Made by a program: the position numbers and the translations under genes. A stretch of 64,000 bases of DNA. It comes from Bacteroidota bacterium. GTDB taxonomy: Bacteria; Bacteroidota; Bacteroidia; AKYH767-A; 2013-40CM-41-45. Below, piece by piece: positions 29,235 through 37,686 of this stretch; position 1 is the stretch's first letter, and each line of letters opens with the position of its first letter. The notes under the pieces were generated by a model. That model worked only from the letters and a program-made list of their open reading frames with translations, was not told where the DNA came from and did no database searches. The stretch spans positions 62,001 through 126,000 of the forward strand of contig JADKIH010000001.1 of assembly GCA_016721305.1 (NCBI GenBank), in the 5' to 3' direction.

Positions 29235-30701
29235 ATGAAAACGAAGCTCCAAAAAATCTCACTAGCACTTATCTTCGCTTGTGCAATTACTTCGGCAAAT
29301 GCACAAACCGATATTGATGCGTTCCGATATTCAACTACCAATATCAGCGGCACATCTCGCTTTACTTCCATGTCGGGCGCCTTTGGTGCATTAGGCGGTG
29401 ATTTCTCCGTTTTATCGACCAATCCTGCCGGAATCGGAATATTCAGATCCAACGAAATATCTTTTACTCCTTCCATCTTTGCAGGATCCACCACTTCCTC
29501 ATTTCAAGGAAATGTTGAAAGTGACACAAAATATAATTTCAATTTCGGTCACGCAGGATTAATTTTCTCCGAGAAAATCGGTAAACAAGATGATTCACCG
29601 GGATGGAAAAACTGGAATTTCGGATTTGGATACAATCGAATAAACAACTTTCACAACCGAAGCATTTACGAAGGGAAAAACGACAATAATACCATGCTTG
29701 ATTACTTTGCTCAACAATCACAGGGCAAAAGTTACGAAAACCTGGATCCGTTCTATGAATATATGGCTTACTACACATATCTGATCAATCCGGATTCTAC
29801 CAATCAATATACTCCTGCCTTTACTCCATTCGGACAAACTCAAAGAAGAAGTGTCGAGTCTCGCGGTGCTGTTGGTGAAATGGTTTTCACCTTCGGCGGA
29901 AACTATAGCAACAAATTATACCTTGGCGCTACACTAGGAATTGAAACACTACGCTATACTGAAGAATCAACTTATGAAGAGCTGGATGCAGAAAACGGTA
30001 TTGATACTCTCAAAAGTTATCGCTTCACTCAAAATCTGACAACCGACGGTAATGGAATCAATCTTAAATTAGGTTTGATTTATCGACCAAACGACATTTT
30101 CCGTTTAGGTCTTGCATTTCACACACCGACATGGTACTCGATGAAAGACCTCTATAAAAACAACATGCGTAGTGAATTTGACGGCGGATCTGTTTACACT
30201 AAAGAATCACCCGATGGCGAATTCAATTACGAATTGATGACTCCATTCAAAGCAATCGGAAGCATGGCATTCATTTTTGGTCAATACGGAGTGTTGGATG
30301 CCGATTATGAATTTTCAGACTATAGCGAATCTCGTTTCCATGCAAGTGATTATGGATTTTTAGAAACGAACAGCACAATAACTCACAAATACACAGGAGT
30401 CCACACGATTCGTGTCGGAACAGAATGGAGATATGAAAATTTAAGTTTCCGCGGCGGAGTGAACTACTCCACTTCCCCACTGATGGAAAGCTACAAAGTG
30501 ACCGGAAACGACTTCAGTAAAAAAGGGTTTTCATTAGGAATCGGAATGCGTGACGAACATTTCTTTCTCGACCTCGGCTACCTTCATTCAATCAGCAATC
30601 AATTTTACCAGCCTTATACTTTAGTTAATCAAGATGTGGCAGGAGTAAAAAGCGATGTTGTCACCAACAACTTTACAGTGACACTGGGCGTAAAATTTTA
30701 A
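29235..30701 (+). CDS. FadL/OmpP1-like outer-membrane transport protein
   Basis: The 488-aa protein begins with a signal peptide (ISLALIFACAITSANAQ) and has the FadL/TodX opening pattern: RYSTTNISGTSRFTSMSGAF, GALGGDFSVLSTNPAGIGIF. Long alternating beta strands follow and the protein ends FTVTLGVKF, typical of a barrel C-terminus. Family members move hydrophobic molecules over the outer membrane; the Bacteroidota ones are often called hemin receptors without proof. I start at 29235 (MKTKLQKIS); the in-frame codon at 29208 lies inside the terminator hairpin and would spoil the signal peptide. Confidence 0.9.
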   Translation: MKTKLQKISLALIFACAITSANAQTDIDAFRYSTTNISGTSRFTSMSGAFGALGGDFSVLSTNPAGIGIFRSNEISFTPSIFAGSTTSSFQGNVESDTKYNFNFGHAGLIFSEKIGKQDDSPGWKNWNFGFGYNRINNFHNRSIYEGKNDNNTMLDYFAQQSQGKSYENLDPFYEYMAYYTYLINPDSTNQYTPAFTPFGQTQRRSVESRGAVGEMVFTFGGNYSNKLYLGATLGIETLRYTEESTYEELDAENGIDTLKSYRFTQNLTTDGNGINLKLGLIYRPNDIFRLGLAFHTPTWYSMKDLYKNNMRSEFDGGSVYTKESPDGEFNYELMTPFKAIGSMAFIFGQYGVLDADYEFSDYSESRFHASDYGFLETNSTITHKYTGVHTIRVGTEWRYENLSFRGGVNYSTSPLMESYKVTGNDFSKKGFSLGIGMRDEHFFLDLGYLHSISNQFYQPYTLVNQDVAGVKSDVVTNNFTVTLGVKF

Positions 30702-30742
30702 TACCCCACTTTTCGATTCTATCAGAAAAGAAAAATAATACA

Positions 30743-30782
30743 GGAGCAGGAAGTGAGTTTATTCTCCTTCCTGCTCTTCTTT
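30743..30782. terminator. Convergent terminator hairpin after the FadL-like gene
   Basis: GGAGCAGGAAG (30743-30753) pairs with CTTCCTGCTC (30767-30776) and is followed by TTCTTTTT on the + strand. It overlaps the last codons of the convergent TPR-like gene, whose end therefore forms half of the stem. Confidence 0.75.
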
Positions 30783-32265
30783 TTCACGTATGCGGTCGAG
30801 GCCGGCCTGAGCTTTCTGATCAATGCTGTTTTGATATTCATGAGGCCCCATTGCTAAACATTGAGTATAGTAATCTTTCGCCCTTTCATTCTCTCCGTAA
30901 TCTTCAAACATAATTCCCAGCATGAGCGCACTGTTAGCAGCAAAATAAGACCGAGATGAAGACCCGTTTTTAATTGTCTTCTGATAAAAGTCTATTGCCC
31001 GATCCTTTTGCTCCAACTTTTGCGAAATACGAGCTAATCGATAGGTCACCTCCAACTGATCCCGATAACGAGGAAAGCTATCAATCGGCAAACCTGCCAA
31101 TTCATTCTGCGCACGATCATAATAGCCTCCATCGAATAATAATCTGGAGCGAAGTAGAATCGAATTTCCGGCCTCATTGGCATTTGCTTCGTTTAACGCT
31201 TCTTTATCCTCGTCGATAAAAGCAGTACCGGCAGTTTTGCAATGCTGCATTGCGGAAAAATATCCGTTTACATTCCCCTTCAACTTTTCGATCCAGGCAA
31301 TTTTCTGCCATGCGGACTTAATGTAATTCTGTCCTTTAAAATGCTTTATGTACATCTCAAAATCTTCCTTGGCTGACAAATCCATCTTTCTGAGCTTGGC
31401 CATCCCCAATTTGTAATACATAAAATAAAACGGATAAGCAGACATATAAGATGACGGATTATCCATGACCAAAATCGCATCGTCGTTCTTACCAAGCTTC
31501 ATCAGTAAAGAAGCCGTGCTATATCTCATCAATGGACTTGTCGTGGAGTAAGATTGTGCCATTAACATTGTTTCCATTAATTCAAGATCTCCGGCTGCAT
31601 GAAAGGTGGTGTACACATTCGACAGATAAAAAAGGATTTCAGGACGATAACATCCATACGGAGTTGAGCTGATCGACTTAAAAAGATTCTTTAGCTCTGT
31701 TGTTCCTTCGTTCACGGTCCCTTCCATTCCGGCTAATTCAACAAGCCAATGGTATTCTCTGGGCACCGAACCGATAATCACATGCAAGAGTCCGGTCAAT
31801 TTTTGATTGAGCGGAAAAGAAGGATATAATGATGTATTTCTATCGATAAGCTTATATGCCTTTCTTACATCGGTAGCTGCAGAGACATATTCACGCATCT
31901 TTACCTTAACAAATGCTTGCTGAATAATCATTTCTGCCTGTGCATACAAGTGAAAAGGAGAACTCTCATTCTCTGTCTTTTTGTCAATGCTTTTAATCGC
32001 ATTGCCGTATTCTTTTTAGCTGCTGAGCTGCGGCATCTTCTTCCGAGATGAAGGCTTTTAAAAAGTCTGCATAATTCTCAAACAGAAAAACAAGATCATT
32101 CCCCGGCTTCTCGGTACGCTCTTTTGAAAGAATCTGAGCAGCATCGTCGAATTTTAAATTCAACAATGCAGTATAGGACTCCTGAATTTTTCCGTCGAAT
32201 TCGTAGTAGGCATTAGCGGAGAAAGAAAGGAAGACAAATAAAATTAGTACAGTAAATCTCATCAT
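30759..32265 (-). CDS. Secreted TPR-like repeat protein, frame-broken
   Basis: A signal peptide (VLILFVFLSFSANA) begins the protein. Helical repeat pairs fill the rest, best seen near the end: YDRAQNELAGLPIDSFPRY, YRLARISQKLEQKDRAIDFY, and ALMLGIMFEDYGENERAKDY followed by QCLAMGP. The first piece (32265-31993) stops in a wrong frame after LKRIRQCD. One T added to the T5 run at 32013-32017 (an A on the coding strand) gives LKKEYGNAIKSIDKKTENE and joins it to the second piece, which is open through 31949 to 30759. Joined length is about 500 aa. It is a periplasmic scaffold-type protein; the partner is unknown. The start codon lies 8 bases after the T run of the zinc-ribbon gene's terminator. 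Confidence 0.82.
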
Positions 32266-32273
32266 GCTAAAAT

Positions 32274-32305
32274 AAAAAAAGGGACCTCAGATAATGAAGT
32301 CCCTT
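32274..32305 (-). terminator. Rho-independent terminator after the zinc-ribbon gene
   Basis: Read on the - strand, AAGGGAC (from 32305) pairs with GTCCCTT (to 32279) around a 13-base loop and is followed by a T run to 32274. It lies 22 bases after the zinc-ribbon stop and 8 bases before the TPR-like gene's ATG. Confidence 0.85.
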
Positions 32306-32326
32306 CGAAATATATTTTTGTAAAGC

Positions 32327-33346
32327 TTACTCTACCACTTCTTCTTCAGAAATGCGAGGATCTACGAGAATTCTACCGCAATGCTCGCAAACGATTACTT
32401 TCTTGTGCTGACGGATGTCGAGCTGACGCTGAGGCGGGATTTTGTTGAAACAACCACCACAAGCATCACGCTGAATAGCTACCACTCCAAGACCGTTACG
32501 TGCGTTATTACGTACACGCGTGTAAGCCGCTAACAGACGCTCATCGATGATCGTACGTGCTTTGGCTGCAATCTTATGGAGTTGCTCTTCTTCTTTCTGA
32601 GTCTCTTCAACGATGCTTTCGAGCTCGCTCTTTTTCAACTTCAATACAGCTTCGCGTTCTGTCAATACCGATTGTGTTTCAGTAAGAATAACTTGTTTGT
32701 TACTAACTTCGATAGCGTATTCTTTCGCGCGTTTGTCTGCTAATTGAATTTCAAGATTCTGGAATTCGATTTCTTTGTTCAATGAATCAAACTCACGATT
32801 GTTCTTTACTTTCTCCTGTTGAGCTTCGTATTTTTTAATCTGCTCTTTTGCATATTTTGCAGATTGCTTTTTCTTATTAACCTGATCGTTCAATGAAGTC
32901 ATTTCTTCATTGATATTCTGAATACGAGTATTCAGACCAACGATTTCATCTTCGAGATCCGATACTTCCATTGGAAGTTCTCCGCGAATAGTACGAATCT
33001 TGTCGATATTGGAATCAATCTCTTGTAAAACATATAACGCCTTTAGACGCTCTTCAACGGTGAATTCAGTATGATCCAATGCCATGATCTCTTCCAGCTT
33101 TTTCTCCAGGCGATTGACATCGATGATCTTCTCAATTTTACGAGGCTTAAATGCAACCTGTTCTTTTTGTTTGATCTTCGCTTTAGCTAATTTAGATAGA
33201 CTCACGTTGTTTTTATTTTGATTGTTTTCAGTTCCTTCGAGTGGAGCCTTTTCGGCTTTACTCTTCCTCACCACCGGTGTTCCGGATATTTTCTTCTCCG
33301 TTCCTTTGGATTTGGCCGTGCGTAAAGTGGCAGACTTGTTCGTCAT
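32327..33346 (-). CDS. Coiled-coil zinc-ribbon protein (C4-type, CT398/DUF164-like)
   Basis: The 339-aa protein has a basic, low-complexity N-terminal extension of about 75 residues rich in Lys, then a long coiled-coil hairpin (about 95-270, for example SDLEDEIVGLNTRIQNINEE and NREFDSLNKEIEFQNLEIQL). It ends with a C4 zinc ribbon: CGGCFNKIPPQ and CEHCGRILVDPRI. This is the CT398-like family found in most bacteria, with a suggested link to nucleic acids or secretion but no settled role. The neighbouring upstream gene is the Nif3-like gene, 57 bases away on the same strand, a pairing common in Bacteroidota. The frame is intact. Confidence 0.9.
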   Translation of the reverse strand: MTNKSATLRTAKSKGTEKKISGTPVVRKSKAEKAPLEGTENNQNKNNVSLSKLAKAKIKQKEQVAFKPRKIEKIIDVNRLEKKLEEIMALDHTEFTVEERLKALYVLQEIDSNIDKIRTIRGELPMEVSDLEDEIVGLNTRIQNINEEMTSLNDQVNKKKQSAKYAKEQIKKYEAQQEKVKNNREFDSLNKEIEFQNLEIQLADKRAKEYAIEVSNKQVILTETQSVLTEREAVLKLKKSELESIVEETQKEEEQLHKIAAKARTIIDERLLAAYTRVRNNARNGLGVVAIQRDACGGCFNKIPPQRQLDIRQHKKVIVCEHCGRILVDPRISEEEVVE

Positions 33347-33403
33347 CTTTCGGTAATTAATTCTAGTTGATATAGAGATGCAAAAGCGACTCTTCAGCCG
33401 ATT

Positions 33404-34501
33404 TTACAAATAATGAACAGGATTTGTCGACACTTCCGTCAAACGGACGGCAAAGGTAGAAAAATTTTTCAGAATTAGCGACTTAAACAAGTCCATTGTG
33501 TACTGTTCTGACTCAAAATGTCCAATATCGGCTATTACGATCTTCCCGTCGGCATCGAAGAACTGATGGTACTTAAAATCGGCCGTGATGAATACATCAG
33601 CACCGGCCCTAATGGCATCATTTAAGAGGAAACTTCCTGATCCTCCGCAAATTGCAACGGTTTTAACCGGCTTACCAAGTGTTTGGGTATGGCGGACTAT
33701 CCCGGCTTTCATCGTTGATTTCACATGACTCAAAAACGCCATTTCAGCTTGATTTTCAGGCAATTCGCCCACTACTCCGCTGCCGACTTCCTGATATTCA
33801 TTTTCCAGATTATGAAGATAGTAAGCCACTTCTTCGTAAGGGTGATTTTCATGGAGGGCGTTCATTACAGAAGACTGTTTATCAGAAGGAAAGATAACTT
33901 CCAATCGCATTTCGGGCTCCACAGACAACTCTCCCTTTTTTCCGATAAACGGATCACTTTGGTCGTTTCCGCGGAAGGTACCTGAACCGGCTACAGTAAA
34001 ACTGCATTGATCGTAATTTCCAATTTGTCCTGCTCCGGCATTGAAAAGGGCAAGACGGAGGGCGTCGATATGAGATGAAGGGCAAAAAGTCGTCAGTTTT
34101 TGCAACTGATGACGTTTTGGAGAGAGTATTCGAATGTTCACCAGACCCAGCCTTTCAGCTATGACACGATTGACTCCATCGATGACATTGTCGAGATTGG
34201 TGTGGGCAGCATAGATGGCAATATCCTCTTTGATAGCGCGAATGACGGTGCGTTCGATGTAGTTTTTCCCATTCAGCTTTTTCAGCCCTGAAAAAACAAT
34301 AGGATGATGAGCGATAACGAGATTACATCCGTTCTTTTTCGCGTCGAGAATAACCGCCTCTGTGCTGTCGAGGCAGATCGTAATCCCTGTGACTTCCATC
34401 GAAGGGTTTCCAACGATGAGACCGGCATTATCATACGACTCTTGAAGAGATAGCGGGGCGAAAGACTCTAAGAAGGAGGCAATTTCTTTTACGGTAGGCA
34501 T
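33404..34501 (-). CDS. Nif3-like dinuclear metal-centre protein
   Basis: This 365-aa protein is of the long Nif3/YqfO type, with a PII-like insert between the two metal-binding halves. The first half has ESYDNAGLIVGN, CLDSTEAVILDA and the His pair in LVIAHHPIVF, followed by AAHTNLDN. The second half has VAICGGSGSFLLNDA, ITADFKYHQFFDA and IADIGHFESEQY. These His, Asp and Glu residues bind two metal ions in solved relatives. The molecular role is not settled; GTP cyclohydrolase-like and NAD-linked roles have been suggested. It lies upstream of the zinc-ribbon gene and is divergent from lpxK. Confidence 0.93.
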   Translation of the reverse strand: MPTVKEIASFLESFAPLSLQESYDNAGLIVGNPSMEVTGITICLDSTEAVILDAKKNGCNLVIAHHPIVFSGLKKLNGKNYIERTVIRAIKEDIAIYAAHTNLDNVIDGVNRVIAERLGLVNIRILSPKRHQLQKLTTFCPSSHIDALRLALFNAGAGQIGNYDQCSFTVAGSGTFRGNDQSDPFIGKKGELSVEPEMRLEVIFPSDKQSSVMNALHENHPYEEVAYYLHNLENEYQEVGSGVVGELPENQAEMAFLSHVKSTMKAGIVRHTQTLGKPVKTVAICGGSGSFLLNDAIRAGADVFITADFKYHQFFDADGKIVIADIGHFESEQYTMDLFKSLILKNFSTFAVRLTEVSTNPVHYL

Positions 34502-34566
34502 ACTATTTAAACTTTTGTCAATACTACAAAAAATTGCATTCAGTCGAATTTTCGTAATTTGCCAAC

Positions 34567-35634
34567 GTGCAAAGTTGGAGACGCCTTTTATTGCCTTTTT
34601 CGCCCATTTATGGACTTATCATCCGTGTGCGAAACTTCCTGTTCGACCGGAAGCTGATCAAATCGGCTTCTTTTCCGGTTCCGATCATTGCTGTGGGCAA
34701 TTTGACAACAGGCGGAACAGGTAAAACTCCGCATGTTGAATACCTCATCCGACTTTTAAAGGACAATTACAAACTGGCTACAGTCAGTCGCGGATATGGC
34801 CGAAAGAGCCAGGGGTTTATGCTCGCTAAGGGAGAATGCACAACGGCCGACATCGGTGATGAACCGATGCAGTACCACACTAAGTTCCCTGCTATCAGTG
34901 TTGCCGTTGCAGAAAAACGTGCCGAAGCTATCGAGCATCTCATACAGCATGTGAATCGTCCTCAGGTAATTCTCATGGATGATGCATTTCAACACCGATA
35001 TGTAACTCCGGGCATGAACATTTTGCTTGTAGAATACGATAGTATATTTCGCCAGGACTATCTCCTGCCTGCCGGAAATCTGCGGGAGCCACGATCATCT
35101 TCGAAGAGAGCCGACATTATTATCGTTACCAAATCGCCAAACATTTTAGTGCCGATCGAAAAGAAACGAATTCTTGAAAGCCTGAATCCGGAATCACATC
35201 AGTCTGTATTTTTCTCCTACCTTCGTTATGGTGAGTTCAATAAAGTCTTCGGAGCACAAAGCCCGATGCTTATGGGAGCGAGCTACTACATGGAGAAACG
35301 ATTTACGATCCTGCTGGTAACCGGCATCGCAAATCCTTCAGGCCTCATCGAATATTTACGTCGACACACAGACAAGCTTGAAACACTTATTTTTCCTGAT
35401 CATCACGAGTTCAGCTCGAAAGACATTTCGAAGATTCAGGAAACTTTTGACAATATCGCCAACCCGAGCAAGATCATTGTTACAACAGAAAAAGATGCAA
35501 TGCGTTTACGAAACCCGGATCTTGAGGCGTCGGTACAAAAACTACCTTTCTTTTTCCTTCCGATAGAAGTTTTCATTCATCAGGAGGAAGAGAAGTTTAA
35601 CAAAATGATTACTGATTATGTTAGAAAAAATTAA
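34567..35634 (+). CDS. lpxK: Tetraacyldisaccharide 4'-kinase
   Basis: LpxK phosphorylates the lipid A disaccharide at the inner membrane. This 355-aa copy has an N-terminal membrane-associated segment (LLLPFSPIYGLIIRVRNFLF), the P-loop NLTTGGTGKTPHVEYL, and the family motifs SRGYGRKSQGFML, GDEPMQ and LMDDAFQHRYV. A GTG at 34567 is the most likely start: it is the only start-type codon before the conserved region, and a GTG start is acceptable here. The end overlaps the purine nucleoside phosphorylase gene by 17 bases. Confidence 0.94.
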   Translation: MQSWRRLLLPFSPIYGLIIRVRNFLFDRKLIKSASFPVPIIAVGNLTTGGTGKTPHVEYLIRLLKDNYKLATVSRGYGRKSQGFMLAKGECTTADIGDEPMQYHTKFPAISVAVAEKRAEAIEHLIQHVNRPQVILMDDAFQHRYVTPGMNILLVEYDSIFRQDYLLPAGNLREPRSSSKRADIIIVTKSPNILVPIEKKRILESLNPESHQSVFFSYLRYGEFNKVFGAQSPMLMGASYYMEKRFTILLVTGIANPSGLIEYLRRHTDKLETLIFPDHHEFSSKDISKIQETFDNIANPSKIIVTTEKDAMRLRNPDLEASVQKLPFFFLPIEVFIHQEEEKFNKMITDYVRKN

Positions 35635-36430
35635 GGAAACCGCGGAATATATTTTAAGCAAAACGGGCGCAAAACCGGAGTTCGGAATTGTGTTGGGGAG
35701 CGGATTGGGCGGACTGGTAAAAGAGATTGAAGTTGAGCATGCATTAGAATACACATCTATTCCAAATTTTCCTGTATCAACCGTTAAAGGTCATGGAGGG
35801 AAATTGATTTTCGGGAAATTGGGTGGTAAAAATGTGATTGCCTTGCAAGGTCGTTTTCATTATTACGAAGGTTATTCAATGCAAGAAGTTACTTTTCCGA
35901 TTCGTGTAATGATTGCATTAGGTGTAAAACGTTTAATTCTCAGCAATGCGAGCGGAGGCATGAACCCTGCATACCAGATCGGCGATGTAGTAATCATCAA
36001 CGATCATATTAATTTATTGCCAAGCAATCCACTAATCGGAAGAAATTATGATGAGTTGGGGCCACGGTTTCCTGACATGAGCGTTCCTTATGATCCTGCC
36101 ATGATTAAACTTGCAAAAAGCATTGCTGACAAGGCCGGTGTTCGCTCACACATTGGAGTCTATGCTGCCGTATCAGGCCCGTGCTTTGAAACGCCTGCGG
36201 AATATCGATATATACGTACGATAGGAGCTGATCTGGTTGGAATGTCGACAGTGCCCGAAGTTATTGTGGGCCGCCATGCCAATATTCCATGTTTCGCAAT
36301 TTCCATTGTCACGGATTTAGGCGGATTTGAAGAAGCGCAAAGTGTAAGTCATGAAGAAGTGCTTAAAGTTGCTACTGCCGCTGAAAGCAAGATGACATCG
36401 ATCATTAAAGAGCTACTTCATTCGTTGTAA
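35618..36430 (+). CDS. punA: Purine nucleoside phosphorylase, PNP-I trimeric type
   Basis: The 270-aa enzyme splits guanosine or inosine with phosphate in purine salvage. Family motifs are complete: GIVLGSGLGGLV (phosphate loop), VKGHGGKLIFGKLGGKNV, LQGRFHYYEGYSMQEV, LILSNASGGMNP, AVSGPCFETPAEYRYI with the base-site Glu, GADLVGMSTVPEVIVGRH, and ISIVTDLGG with the purine-contact region. Its start overlaps lpxK by 17 bases, so translation is probably coupled. A strong terminator follows 28 bases after the stop. Confidence 0.96.
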   Translation: MLEKIKETAEYILSKTGAKPEFGIVLGSGLGGLVKEIEVEHALEYTSIPNFPVSTVKGHGGKLIFGKLGGKNVIALQGRFHYYEGYSMQEVTFPIRVMIALGVKRLILSNASGGMNPAYQIGDVVIINDHINLLPSNPLIGRNYDELGPRFPDMSVPYDPAMIKLAKSIADKAGVRSHIGVYAAVSGPCFETPAEYRYIRTIGADLVGMSTVPEVIVGRHANIPCFAISIVTDLGGFEEAQSVSHEEVLKVATAAESKMTSIIKELLHSL

Positions 36431-36458
36431 TACGCTCCGAAACGATAAAAACTCAAAC

Positions 36459-36500
36459 GCCGGTGTTGATTTTCCATGTAGAAATCAACACCGGCTTTTG
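36459..36500 (+). terminator. Rho-independent terminator after punA
   Basis: GCCGGTGTTGATTT (36459-36472) pairs with AAATCAACACCGGC (36482-36495) around a short loop and is followed by TTTTG. The stem is long and without mismatch. Confidence 0.92.
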
Positions 36501-36558
36501 TTTTATAAAAGAACGATTTAATTAAATTGCCCTCTTAAATAGTACGATCTCATCAGCA

Positions 36559-37671
36559 ATGAAAAACAAGCTTCTTCTTGCCGCATCTGTTATGTTGGCG
36601 GTTCTCACTCAATCGTGTTCCGAAAAATTTAAAAATGGTATCATCGAAGGCCAGGTAGAAAATGCAACGAAAGATTTCATTTACCTACAGGCAATCAGTG
36701 AGACAGGCGATATCAATATCGACTCCTGTCGTCTGTCGGCCGACGGAAAATTCTCCATTCACAATCCTGCAAAGGAGCCTGAGTTTTACGTATTGCGTAC
36801 TGATTCCGTTAATGTAATTTTCCTAATGCTCAGAGCAGGAGAAGTTGTAAAGGTGAATGGCGATGCAGTCAACTTCGAAAAAACGTATACGGTAAAAGGT
36901 TCTAAAGATTCTGAAATTCTGAGAGCTCTACGCAGCTACGAACGCAGCATCAGCGATTCACTGAATAAGATCTACGTTGAAGGTCGCGCACAGAACCCAC
37001 TGAAAGCTGATTCGCTTGGAATGCAACTGCAGCTATTCTACGCCATGACGATGGAAGAATACTCAAAGAATTTTATCACCGACAATATCACTTCTATTGT
37101 TTCTCTTTCTGCAACAAAATACTTAAACCAGCAGGCTGAATTTAGTCTGATGAAAAAACTCGAAGAAACACTGACGGATCTTTACCCGAAAAACAAATAC
37201 GTTGCCGACTTTAAATTACTGATGAGTGATTTATCGATGCTTCCGATAGGAAGTGTTGCCCCTGATATTGATTTACCCGGTGTTGATCGCACAAAAAACA
37301 TAAAACTCTCATCGTTGAGAGGAAAAGTTGTTTTGATAGATTTTTGGGCAAGCTGGTGCGCACCGTGTCGTAGAGAGAATCCTTCTTTGGTTCAGTTATA
37401 CAAACAAATGCAAGGAAAGAATTTTGAAATATATGGCGTTTCACTCGACCAGAATGTAGAATCCTGGAAAGAGGCTATTGCAAAAGACGGAATCACCTGG
37501 CCACAGGTAAGCGATTTACAACGCTGGGAAAGTCCGATTGCCAAAACTTATCGAATAGAAGCCATTCCATACAATGTACTGATCGATAAAGAAGGACGCA
37601 TTATCGGAAAAGGATTACGCAGCGAAGAAATGGAAGTCAAAATCATGGAAGCTTTAAGCAAGAACTCCTAA
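36559..37671 (+). CDS. TlpA-like thioredoxin lipoprotein with DUF4369 domain
   Basis: The 370-aa protein begins with a lipoprotein signal (VMLAVLTQSC, lipid on Cys). A DUF4369-like beta domain follows (IIEGQVENATKDFIYLQAIS; DSCRLSADGKFSIHNPAKEP), then a helical linker and a C-terminal thioredoxin fold of the TlpA/AhpC-TSA type (about 235-365). Its active site is IDFWASWCAPCRRENPSLV, with cis-Pro in EAIPYNVLID. Such proteins act as periplasmic thiol-disulfide reductants. It precedes the M1 peptidase by 15 bases on the same strand and probably shares its transcript. The frame is intact. Confidence 0.93.
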   Translation: MKNKLLLAASVMLAVLTQSCSEKFKNGIIEGQVENATKDFIYLQAISETGDINIDSCRLSADGKFSIHNPAKEPEFYVLRTDSVNVIFLMLRAGEVVKVNGDAVNFEKTYTVKGSKDSEILRALRSYERSISDSLNKIYVEGRAQNPLKADSLGMQLQLFYAMTMEEYSKNFITDNITSIVSLSATKYLNQQAEFSLMKKLEETLTDLYPKNKYVADFKLLMSDLSMLPIGSVAPDIDLPGVDRTKNIKLSSLRGKVVLIDFWASWCAPCRRENPSLVQLYKQMQGKNFEIYGVSLDQNVESWKEAIAKDGITWPQVSDLQRWESPIAKTYRIEAIPYNVLIDKEGRIIGKGLRSEEMEVKIMEALSKNS

Positions 37672-37686
37672 AGCCTGAAGCCCTAT

